DNA of 64,000 bases from Metaphire vulgaris (Eukaryota; Annelida; Clitellata; Crassiclitellata; Megascolecidae), in assembly GCA_018105865.1 (NCBI GenBank), contig CM030832.1, forward strand, positions 27,830,586-27,894,585. The letters are read 5' to 3'. Positions 55,371 to 64,000 of this stretch are shown piece by piece; within the stretch, counting starts at the first letter, position 1, and the number at the start of each line of letters is the position of its first letter. The notes under the pieces were generated by a model. It was not told the DNA's origin. It did not search any database and saw nothing but the letters and a program-made list of their open reading frames with translations. The translations under genes were made by a program, and so were the position numbers.

Positions 55371-56479
55371 CCTAGAAAGTAATTAAGAATCGATGGTTAT
55401 CTTGCACCTCATAATATTATCAGTTCCCCTCTTAAACTATATGGTATTGAATAGGCCTAAATGTAACTTCAGAAAAAGGAAATGTTGTTAACCACAGAAA
55501 GACATCATAAAAACATGTTATTCCGTCCGTTTATGTATTTCGTCGAATCATAAACTCGAAACATTACGATTCGTCAACCTATGATAAGTGTTTGGAGGGT
55601 AGGCCTACATTTTGCGAAGTATGCGTTTCTAAGGGTACGCAATGTGAGAGAATGCGATAGAATTATAGCTTGAAGTGCACTTAGGAAAAGATGCATCTTT
55701 TCTCGAAGTTCGTGCCACGTCAAACCTCGAAGGTATGCATTCGGGAAATAGGAATCGTGAACTGTCACAGTTTATCAGCTAGACGCACCGTAACCTGTCA
55801 CCTGTAGACTAATGGAAATCTCCGGTCCTATTTAAGTGGAGGCAACTGCGAAACAACAGTAAAGGGAGGAAGACCGTAATGGCTACTTCGTACTTTGAAT
55901 TTATCTATCTTGGTCTATTGGGGATGGAGCGGGAAAGGCCAAATGTAGAAAACGAATGTGCTGAAACCACTTGACGAGACGAGATTCCTAGGGAGAAATC
56001 GTGGGGGGGGGGGTTATCTCACGGGAGATCGTTTCTGATTCCATAATTTTCTGACTATTGAACGTGACTGATTTCTGACTAGAAATCGTCGGTATTTAAA
56101 GAAGGTTTTGAAGAGGGCAGATCGAAAATCTTGTGCTTCCTACGATGGCGAGCGAATCAGAGCCCAGAATTTGTCCGAATATTCTCTTGATAGCCTATAC
56201 GGTGTCGGCATCACTCGGTCGTCTAATTTCCAATATCTTTTGATTTGTACTTGGCACGTGGGTGTGTATTAGGATAGGTATATTATGTTAGCCTTGCGTT
56301 TTGTCACGGTTGATTTGCATACAGAGATTTTGCATTGTATTGTACTGTATCCAGTAGGCCTACATGACTACTGACATTTCCGAAAAAAACTAGCACGAAG
56401 TGAGTACTGATGAAACGCTGTTGCAAGGAGTGTGAAATGGCCAGTGAAGATACTGGAAAGTTAAATAACTTTAACCTAA
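55371..56479. other. Intergenic stretch without a recognised gene
   Basis: No supported gene. Contains a G-run (56004-56013) and three TAGGCCTA octamers (55452, 55600, 56355). Confidence 0.5.
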
Positions 56480-56886
56480 GGGTTGTCCATTAATTATGTC
56501 AACAATTTTGGGGCAATTTTTGAACCCCCTCCTGTCAACAACTTTCAACTTTCAGTTACCCTTCCCCGATAATTATGTCAAAAACTTTTGACACCCCCAA
56601 GATCAATGACAGGTACCAATAACAAGGTTATTATTTTTTTGCGGTGATGACCATTATTACCAATTTTTTTCTTTTTTTCTCATCGAGTGTCAAAATATGG
56701 CGGTGATGACCTTTTTTGCCATGTTTTTTCCATTGTAATAAGTAGTATTCCATGAAATTTCCTATTTTTGATTATTTGCATAAAGTGAAATTGTTGACGT
56801 CAACTTCTCTTGACCCCCTCCCTGTCAACAACTGTCAAACTTTTTCAAACCCCCTCTAAATTGTTGGCATAATTAATGGACAGCCC
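56480..56886. mobile_element. MITE with GGGTTGTCCATTAATTATG termini
   Basis: Left GGGTTGTCCATTAATTATG and right CATAATTAATGGACAGCCC are near-perfect inverted repeats, flanked by CTAA on both sides (56476-56479 and 56887-56890). The palindromic relation extends inwards (TTGTCAACAACTTTCAA / TTGACACCC words). About 407 bp, no transposase. Confidence 0.8.
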
Positions 56887-57761
56887 CTAATACTTATGAA
56901 TAATTTTAAAATGTCTTCAACTTACCAGCTTTTAATACTTATGGACTATATTTTTTAAAAACTCGGGCACGAGTCACAGAAAAATTTGGTCCTTCATAAA
57001 ATTTAACTGAATACTCCTGATCTACACCTTCTTAGCACTCACGCTGCTAGGATCATTCTAAACGTCTGAAGCCATTCAAATCTATCTTTGGACTCGGTTA
57101 ACACCGATTCCCGGTTAACAGTTACACTTTTCCTATCACCAAACCCCATTTTGACTGAGTTTTACTGTACTGCAACCTTTATCTTCACTTTTACTTGAAA
57201 TTATATATATATATATATAATTTATGTTATCGTTTCCGTGACTTAGATTCGTTTGTCGTCAGTGCAACCTACGGGAGATCAACAAATATTAATGTACGCA
57301 AGTAGTCCGCGTTTCTTAGAGTAATGACACACTTTAAATGTTTGTTTTCCTGAGGATTTAATTATAAATGGTCACGTCTTGCTGTTTACACAAGAGAAAC
57401 CGACCGAACATTTTCATAACAAACATTCCTGCCTTCTGTATAGGCCTACGAACGATTTCTACAGGAGAACTTCGTTAGAACGCAGCCTTCTTAGCGAGTC
57501 TGTAAAGTTTAGTACGTCATATGCGAGGTCACGTTAGACAGAATACCATCCGATACGGTAACGCATCACACATGTAAGCGTACACTGCGGTACGCTGCAG
57601 CAGAGTATACGTATTAATCGAATCCGTTATAACGAAGTTTACCTGTAATTCTGGATTTGTGCTCAAACATAACGCGACAACAGTTGTAGGTATAGCCAAG
57701 ATCTCAGAAATACAGGCAGTGGGCTCCATCACTTATTTAACCAGACTTAAATAACGGTGAC

Positions 57762-57836
57762 TATCCAATCTAATCTGATCTTAAACTTCTATAGCGCCAC
57801 TTCATGATGCACAGGATCACGCATCAACTGATGGCA
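57762..57836 (+). repeat. Short interspersed repeat (CTTCTATAGCGCCACTT)
   Basis: Matches the repeat at 19527 (AATCTAATCT...TTAAACTTCTATAGCGCCAC and CAACTGATGGCACC). A MITE-like terminus begins directly after it at 57838. Confidence 0.6.
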
Positions 57837-57837
57837 C

Positions 57838-58131
57838 CAGTGGCGTAGCGTGCACTTGTGCCGCCCATGGCTCCTGGAAAAAATGCCGCCCCAATTTCAT
57901 CTTACTATAGCTGACAAGCGAAAAAAGGTCGTTGCCGCTGATTTTTCCATTTTGCCGCCCCCTTCGCTAAACCTCCTCGACACAACCCCCCGACAAGCAA
58001 GCAAAAACAAAAGGTGGTCGTCGTCACTGAATTTGAATTTGCCGCCCCTTCTACATTTTGCCGCCCCCTTCGCCTTCGCCAAAAACTTCTCAACAACCCT
58101 AAAAACAAACGCTTCGTGAGTCTCCGAATTG
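57838..58131 (+). mobile_element. Left part of a CAGTGGCGTAGCGTGC element (partial)
   Basis: Starts CAGTGGCGTAGCGTGCACTTG; the interior repeats TTTTGCCGCCCC and GACAAGC(G/A)AAAAA phrases. No matching right terminus before the next element at 58132, so it is truncated or older than its neighbour. Confidence 0.5.
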
Positions 58132-58485
58132 CAGTGGCGTAACCAAGGGGGTTTGGGGTCAAACCCCGCTTGGCGTTGTTCGCAGTGTATGGAAAAGGAG
58201 TTTTGGGGGTTAAACCCTCCTTGGCGACCAAACATTTTTTATTGCAATCACTATATAGTGTACGCGCTCATACAGTATATCTATCAATATAGTATATATT
58301 TCGAATATTAAAGCATAATAATAATAATAGCTGACGACCTTTTTTCCTTGTTAGGATTTTTCCGTGCTGATGTTAATCAAATCATGGAATGATGATAACG
58401 TGTTTTTGGTTGTCACAATTTTCCGAAGTTGGGCATCATGAGAACCATAACCACCCCATTCCGGAAAATCCTGGTTACGCCACTG
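58132..58485 (+). mobile_element. hAT-type MITE (CAGTGGCGTAACC variant)
   Basis: CAGTGGCGTAACCAAGGG at the left, CCTGGTTACGCCACTG at the right, flanks CCGAATTG and GCGAATTG alike in seven of eight bases. 354 bp. Confidence 0.8.
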
Positions 58486-58493
58486 GCGAATTG

Positions 58494-59611
58494 CATCGCG
58501 GAAAAAATTCTGGACCTCAGTGCAATGGCATAAAAACAACTCTCACGCCGCAGTACTATTAACGATCCGCAGATATATTCTGCGCGTAACTAAATACAAT
58601 CATTAAAGTTCCGATGAACGGATAAAGTTTCTCATCGAACGAGACTAATCGTTCGTAAACAAACGACGCTTACAATGGAGTCTCGCGTTGCGTCTAAGTT
58701 TTTGGTCTATCGCAATGGTAGTTAGTTAGGCTAATTGCCCGTTGAGACAGTCCGTTAGTAGCTAACATCTACAGCGTGTAACAGTTCTCTTGTGGGCCAT
58801 TTCATGCCAACTGGAACATCTTTATTATTGGGAGTCATATCTGCAGATAGAAAAAGTGGGGAGGGGTTGCAACCGTGAATTTGAACGGGTACGCATAGCT
58901 TAGAATTGAGCAAAGATAGGAGGAGATTCTGGACCACCTATCTGTGCAAAACCATCGAGAAATTTCGAGCGTGGGAGGGGGAGGGGTAGATAGCACGATC
59001 AAAGAGGTCACGTGACTGTGCGAAGAATTCGTTGAGGACGATTTTTTACATTATTTCCTCCTCGGAGTCTTTTTACCCGAAAGTGTCGACGTGCACCGCC
59101 CCCCCCCTTATTCAGGAACCCTGGTTACGCCACTGAGATAAACATAGCGTCTCCTGGTCGGCCATTGGACCGGTCACTCGGACGTTAAGGTCTTCGGCCT
59201 GTTGATTTGCAGGCGGTTTTGCACCCGGAATTGTCGGGTACAATGGTCCTCTGTCTTGACGATTCTAGACAAAAAGCTTAAAGCTCGGCAAAGGAAAGAG
59301 TCACCAAGTTCAAATTGTCTTCTTCCGCTGCTTCCAGTTACTGGGGCTGAAACGATATATCTCTTCATTGCTTTCTGTTCATTAGCAGTTCCTGGAGTGT
59401 CTCATTCCCTCCCTCCCTCCCTCCTTCTCTTTTCCTGTTGTCTTTCTTTATAGTTTCAACCCTAATGGTTTGCAATCTTTTTCTATACATTCAGTCCACT
59501 TTGTTCTTTGTTTTCTTCGCGTGCATTTGTTGGTTAGTGTAACTTAGCGTGTGTGTGTGTGTGTCTGCAAATTATTTTTGGAAGCCTTCCTTCTACCATT
59601 CTAGGAATATA
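58494..59611. other. Intergenic stretch without a recognised gene
   Basis: No supported gene. An isolated MITE right end (CTGGTTACGCCACTG, 59120-59134) and a CTCCCTCC simple repeat (about 59404-59425) are present. Confidence 0.45.
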
Positions 59612-59616
59612 AATTC

Positions 59617-60058
59617 GCGTAGCGTGGGTTGGAAGCGCCCGGGGCAGGGTTATTTCTAGGATTATCAATTTGGGGGTTGCTGATATATTCTGGGGTTCCC
59701 TCCCTCCTTTTATGGCGAGCGATACCATCTTAGCTGCATAGGGAGGGTGTTGCTCTCAGATTGGAGTTTTAGGGGGTGTCAAAATATCTCTGGCTCCTGG
59801 GCAATAGGGGTTTGCGCCTCCAAATTTCTCTTTTCTCCCCCCAAAAAGTCGTGACTAGCAAGAAAAAAGTAATTCACTCGTATGGATCACATCTTAACTA
59901 GATCTGATAGTCTTCATTGTCAATTATACGTGTCAGCCTATTTTACGATGATTTATTGTTACTTAGGCCTACGCTTTTTTCACTTGGAATTTTATCCCCC
60001 CCCCCTCAACAAAAAACAAATTAGCGCCCGGGGCGGACGCACCCTGACTCCCACGCTA
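59617..60058. mobile_element. MITE with GTAGCGTGGG termini (candidate)
   Basis: Left GTAGCGTGGGTTGGAAGCGC followed by CCGGGGCAGGG, and right GCGCCCGGGGCGGACGCACC then CCCACGCTATG, are inverted relatives. No duplication identified. Interior contains GACTAGCAAGAAAAAAGTAA-like MITE phrases. Confidence 0.5.
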
Positions 60059-60059
60059 T

Positions 60060-60936
60060 GTCACACTGGGGAATATGCCTTAATAATTTCAGTCGCTTTT
60101 TACTGATGGTGTTCCTGGCATATGGCTTCTGTATTCTTTCTCTAACTTCTTCATTTGGAATTCTGGACAGCAGGAACAGAACAGCTATATAATATTCTGT
60201 TTGCATGATGGAAACTTGAGGTTCTTTTGGCGTCGGTTTTTACTGTAGATCTTACTTACTTTTGCATTCTGTTGCAACGTCTGTGTCGCTTGTGGATCGG
60301 TCAAAGTCTTCAAAGAAGGCGATTATTTCACGGCTCTATCCGATATATAGAGTCGCATGGGGAATGGGTCCCCTCTGTCATACGCTCAGCTATTCGAAAG
60401 ACCGACTTTATGGAGCTCTATTTCTTTCTTTAGGGAAAGTCACCGGTCAAAACAAAGACAGCCAGGCATGGTTTATTGCTCTCCGCTGCAGATGTCAAGG
60501 GCCCGTGCTTGGCGACCAATTCGCGTCTTTGTACGGTTCTTTTCTCTGGTCATTCGTCGATTGGTTTTGTTCGTTTGTTTGACGGGCGTTTTGCAAGAAT
60601 TTCACTCCGCTATTTTTCACGATCAGCAAGAATTCGCAGCACATACAATAATTTTTGATTAGAATTCTTCTGTTGTCGATGGATGCGACGAAACCAGAGA
60701 CGAGAAAAAAATTCCAGGGAGGCGGTCCGAAATATTTGCGCGAAAATTCTGAAACAATGCAGTCGATGTTTTAACAGGAATCTGATGAGCAGAATTGAAC
60801 TCAGTTGGTTGTCTACTTTGGCGGCTCAGTGGATAATGGATTTGATACTAGAGGCGGTAGAAAGTACCTTTAATAAGAAGACCAAACGCAGCACCACATT
60901 CAAGCAAACAGACGCACACACACATATGCATCTGTA
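60060..60936. other. Intergenic stretch without a recognised gene
   Basis: Overlapping frames on the plus strand (60227-60662) in all three phases show no domain. Composition is CpG-containing, unlike the PIK3CB gene body. Confidence 0.45.
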
Positions 60937-61241
60937 CAGTGGCGGTTCCACGTGGCGGATGCGTTGGGATGCATCCACTTCCGGACTTTTTTTCGCTTGC
61001 GAAACCTATTATATTGGGTACAAGTCTAGTAAAACTACGGGTAAAACTGCAGATGACTTTTTTTGTTTGTCAGCCCATTTTTCGATAAAAGTGTAGTAAA
61101 ATTAGGGGGACAATTTGTTGTCAGCCTTTTTCGGCAAAGGTTATTGATTTTCCCTTCTCTTTTCATCCCCCGATTCCCCTCCACCAACTTCCTATGAATT
61201 CGCTTCATAACCCCAACCAAGAAATCCTGGAACCGCTACTT
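60937..61241 (+). mobile_element. hAT-type MITE (CAGTGGCGGTTCCA variant)
   Basis: CAGTGGCGGTTCCACG at the left, CCTGGAACCGCTACTT at the right, flanks CATCTGTA and CACCTGTA alike in seven of eight bases. 305 bp. Confidence 0.75.
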
Positions 61242-61259
61242 CACCTGTATGCAAATATG

Positions 61260-61262
<3 letters not shown>

Positions 61263-61300
<38 letters not shown>
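61263..61300. repeat. (TA)n microsatellite
   Basis: About eighteen TA units, followed by a short TG run. Confidence 0.95.
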
Positions 61301-61305
<5 letters not shown>

Positions 61306-61617
61306 TGTGTGTGTGTCGTAAAATCAACTTTTATGTGCATGTAAATATAAATATGCACATTTATCGTTGTCGTTGTCGTCGTCGTCGTCATCATCAATCA
61401 TCATCATCCTTGGGCACTTTGCCCTTAGGTTCATATGCATATTTATACATATGGAGCATAAACACCGTATATACTTTTAAAGAGTAATATTGTTACACAT
61501 AGACTTAAGTCTCTTCACTCCTCGCTTTCATGTATACAATAGAAGGCAGATGGAGCCTGTAATTACATCTAAAGCACTGGCAGTCTAGCGCTTCATTCGA
61601 CCACCGTATATATATAT

Positions 61618-61638
61618 AATATGTTATATGTATGTATG

Positions 61639-61681
<43 letters not shown>

Positions 61682-61690
61682 ATATATAAT
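61618..61690. repeat. (TATG)n(TA)n microsatellite at the Helitron 5' border
   Basis: TATG units and TA units with a TATTAT interruption, directly before the element start at 61691. Confidence 0.9.
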
Positions 61691-61831
61691 TCTCGATGTC
61701 CGTCTGTCGCGTCTGTCCGTCCGCAACACGGCGGGTATTGCAAGACGCTGTTGTCATTGACAACCAAAATTGTTTAATCAAAAATGTATTAAAATCAACG
61801 GAGCGTTTAACGAAGCGTCTTAATTGCAGCT

Positions 61832-62450
61832 TAAACCCCCCGTCCCCTTTCCCTCACCCCATCCCTCTGCCAATCGCCCAGGCCCCAACCCATTCCCGCC
61901 CCGAACCCAAACCCCATTTTCCCTTCCCTATCCCCATCTCCTTTCCTCTCCCCCAGAGTCCCCATCCCCTCCCAATGGCCCCCCAAACCCCCGTTCCCCT
62001 TCCGTCTCCCCAACTCTTTTCCCTCTCTCCATCCCTCTCCCAATCGCCCCAACCCCATTCCCCTTCCGTCTCCCCAACCCTTTTCCCTCTCCATCCCTCT
62101 CCCAATCACCCTGGCCCCAACACATTCCAAGCCGGCCCCAAACCCCGTTCCTTTTCCCTCTTCCCATCCCTTTTCCCTCTCCCCATCCCTCTCCCAATCG
62201 CCCCAGGCCCTACCCATTTCAGCCCCAACCCATTCCCCCCCCTGAAACCCCCGTTCCCTTCCCTCTCCCTATCCCCTTCAACTACCCCATCCCTCTCCCA
62301 ATCGCCCCGGCCCCAACCCATCAGCGCTCCGCCCTACCCCACCGGCCCCAAACCCCGTTTTCAAACCTACACAACGCTGCTCCGAAAACCCGTACAACCC
62401 ACCTTCCTCCTCCCACACCTCCCTTCCCTCTCCCAATGCCCTGCCCCCAT
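61832..62450 (+). repeat. Pyrimidine-rich degenerate tandem repeat
   Basis: Strand-asymmetric C/T-rich DNA built from phrases such as CCATCCCTCTCCCAATCGCC and GGCCCCAACCCATTC. Reads as a 275-codon Pro/Ser-rich frame on the plus strand and Gly-rich frames on the minus strand. These are composition artefacts. Confidence 0.85.
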
Positions 62451-63334
62451 TATATATATATATATATATATATATTTTATTTATTTATTCATTCCTAGCC
62501 TCAATACCTATTTTTATATTTAGCCCCTCAAGTGGGGATTAAATTTTCAGACGTCGTCACCGTACTGGGGATTTAATTTTTGGAAAAGCGTTCTCAGAAA
62601 TGATTGCTGTAACGTTTTAAATTTGCTATATCTCAGGCTATATAGGAGCTAAAAAGATGAGGTTTGCACCATTATTTAGATTGTTTATTCCTCTTTCTAA
62701 CCGTCCGTGCAAAACAAAAAAATCTGGGGTCAGAGTCCACTTTACGGCCTAAAATATCACCCTCTCCCCCCGAAAAATGTTTAAAGCCCCCTAGCAAAAT
62801 ATTTTAAGCGATAACCCCACTTTGGTCAGCGGCAAAGTTGTAAAGAGATGTCAGTGGAACAAAATAAACCGAAACGTTTGAAAATCGGTTGACATTTGGC
62901 AAAGATCTATCAATTCTAACCCGATGACCCCAATGTTTGAACATAAGTATTATCGGCGAATTTCGCGAAAGTTTTGAATTCTGAGAAAGTTTCCATTTTT
63001 TTGAATTTGCTACATCTCGGGCTATATAAGAGCTAAGAAGATGAGGTTAAGATGAGGTTTGCACCATTGTTTAGCTATTTTATCCCTCTTTCTAACCCTC
63101 TGTGCAAAACAAAAAAAGTCCAGCGTTCACGAGCTTTCCGACAATCATGTGAGAATGAGTAGCAGGCTGTTGCTCGGCGTGAAAAATCAGCACAGCAAAC
63201 AAGAGAATCAAGCACTGCATGTCGTTCGACACTGCCAAATCATTACACTAACGTTGACTATCAAGTTTCAGAAAATTTACGCGAATGGGCGTTAACTCGG
63301 TTGAAGGAAAAGGCGGCAAGTTAAGGACAATTAA

Positions 63335-63510
63335 TTGCGCAAAATGCTATTGCATTTGCGCAAAATCGAAAAACAGCCAATCTCCCCGTCATAAAATGCT
63401 ATTGCATTTGCGCAAAATCGGGTGGTAGAACAGCCAATCTCCCCGTCATAAAATGCTATTGCATTTGCGCAAAATCGGGTGGTAGAACAGCCAATCTCCC
63501 CGTCATTTTT
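63335..63510 (+). repeat. 57-bp tandem repeat near the Helitron 3' end
   Basis: Two full units and one partial unit of a 57-bp sequence containing AATGCTATTGCATTTGCGC and CAGCCAATCTCCCCGTCAT; the last unit runs into the terminal hairpin. Confidence 0.9.
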
Positions 63511-63525
63511 GACGGTAAACACCTA

Positions 63526-63526
<1 letters not shown>

Positions 63527-63566
<40 letters not shown>
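63527..63566. repeat. (TA)n microsatellite at the Helitron 3' border
   Basis: TA array beginning immediately after CTAG. Confidence 0.95.
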
Positions 63567-63567
<1 letters not shown>

Positions 63568-63621
63568 TCAACCCAATAGGGAAAGACGGAAGGAAAGAAA
63601 GAAGAAGAAGATATATATATA

Positions 63622-63808
63622 CAGTGGCGGCTCTAGGATTTGGCAAGTGGGGGCCGTTGGGGGGGCAACTTCTAATCATGGGGGCCAACCATTTGTTGTT
63701 TAATGTATGTAGCATTAAGTATAAGGTCCCAACTGGGGGAGCCACTGGGGGCCAGGCTCTCAATAGGGGGGCACGGACCCCCTGGCCCTCCCGGTGGAGC
63801 CGCCACTG
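63622..63808 (+). mobile_element. hAT-type MITE (CAGTGGCGGCTC family)
   Basis: CAGTGGCGGCTCTAGGATTT at the left and GTGGAGCCGCCACTG at the right. Inserted in a TA array, so the duplication (TATATATA) is not informative. 187 bp. Confidence 0.85.
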
Positions 63809-63973
63809 TATATATATATATAGGCTTACATTCTATAATTAGAAAGTGAACGCTTCGTCGGAAAACTAAACGGAACCTAGCGATCTATATATAGATAGCG
63901 ATCTCTTAGTCATAATTAAATTAATCTAACTGTGGTTAAGGGGCAATCAGCACTCGATGCTTGTCTTCTCGGG

Positions 63974-64000
63974 CAGTGGCGTAGCCAGGATTTTCGAAAG
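63974..64000 (+). mobile_element. Left end of a hAT-type MITE, cut by the window edge
   Basis: CAGTGGCGTAGCCAGGATTT matches the family at 5936 and 45314. The rest lies beyond the window. Confidence 0.7.

Larger units (their letters stand above)
61691..63526 (+). mobile_element. Helitron-like element, near-complete, non-autonomous
   Basis: 5' end TCTCGATGTCC at 61691. The 3' end has a 6-bp hairpin (CCGTCA, loop TTTT, TGACGG at 63500-63515), seven bases, then CTAG at 63523-63526, followed by T. This is the Helitron terminal architecture, with no inverted repeats and no target duplication. Interior in order: a pyrimidine-rich degenerate repeat (61832-62450), an AT array, a duplicated segment containing GCTATATCTCAGGCTATATA-type words (62607-62690 and 62985-63065), and 57-bp tandem repeats before the hairpin. 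No replication initiator or helicase is visible, so it would depend on an autonomous partner. Family relatives at 1-134 and 2641. Confidence 0.65.

Noticed and set aside
61560..61820. Terminal inverted repeats spanning the whole window (1-134 against 61688-61820), as of one giant element
   Set aside because: The right copy continues into its own 3' end at 63526 and the left copy points out of the window, so these are two separate insertions in opposite orientation.
61696..62523. 275-codon Pro/Ser-rich open frame, the longest in the window
   Set aside because: It lies in a pyrimidine-rich degenerate repeat inside a Helitron-like element and ends in TA microsatellite; all frames on the opposite strand are also open, so it is a composition artefact.
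63335..63510. 57-bp direct repeats resembling a CRISPR array
   Set aside because: Tandem units without unique spacers in animal DNA, located at the 3' end of a Helitron-like element.

Overview
This window is animal nuclear DNA, most likely from a marine invertebrate with a repeat-rich genome. The evidence is one multi-exon gene with spliceosomal introns, many DNA-transposon remnants with target-site duplications, LINE and SINE fragments, and long (TA)n, (TG)n, (ATT)n and (CTGT)n arrays. I cannot assign a phylum from sequence alone. There is no prokaryotic, organellar or viral character.

The core of the window is a complete class IA phosphoinositide 3-kinase catalytic subunit gene of the beta/delta type (PIK3CB-like), plus strand, from the start codon at 23771 to the stop at 42612. 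I could follow 23 coding exons that join in frame into 1073 codons plus stop, close to the family's usual length of about 1070. The order is p85-binding domain, Ras-binding domain, C2, helical domain and kinase domain with intact DRH and DFG motifs. One intron uses a GC donor. One residue of the ATP pocket, the tryptophan shelf, reads as arginine. A CpG-rich stretch near 20.1-20.4 kb is a possible promoter or non-coding first exon. A possible polyadenylation signal lies at 44449.

Left flank (1-20 kb): mostly repeats. It holds a Helitron-like 5' end leaving the window at base 1, a second Helitron-like 3' end at 2641, an isolated C-type lectin-like exon on the minus strand (2133-2405), two tRNA-derived SINE heads, many hAT-type MITEs, a Tc1/mariner-type element (9414-10188), a large foldback element with Ginger-like termini (16061-17910), and a nested LINE/short-repeat/MITE stack (19.0-20.0 kb).

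The gene body carries insertions confined to introns and the 3' flank: hAT elements (one with a BED zinc-finger relic), two dead mariner-type transposases, a LINE 3' end, a 15-bp minisatellite and one copy of an unusual element built from GGACAAAATGTCC-like units.

Right flank (44-64 kb): a diverged 1.1-kb-spaced duplication (45.8-47.75 kb), more MITEs, a larger copy of the GGACAAAATGTCC element with a telomere-like core (50944-51316), a CpG-rich stretch ending in a probable first coding exon (50449-50510) of an unrecognised gene running right, and a nearly complete 1.84-kb Helitron-like element (61691-63526). Apart from PIK3CB, the lectin exon and the putative first exon, I see no convincing host genes.
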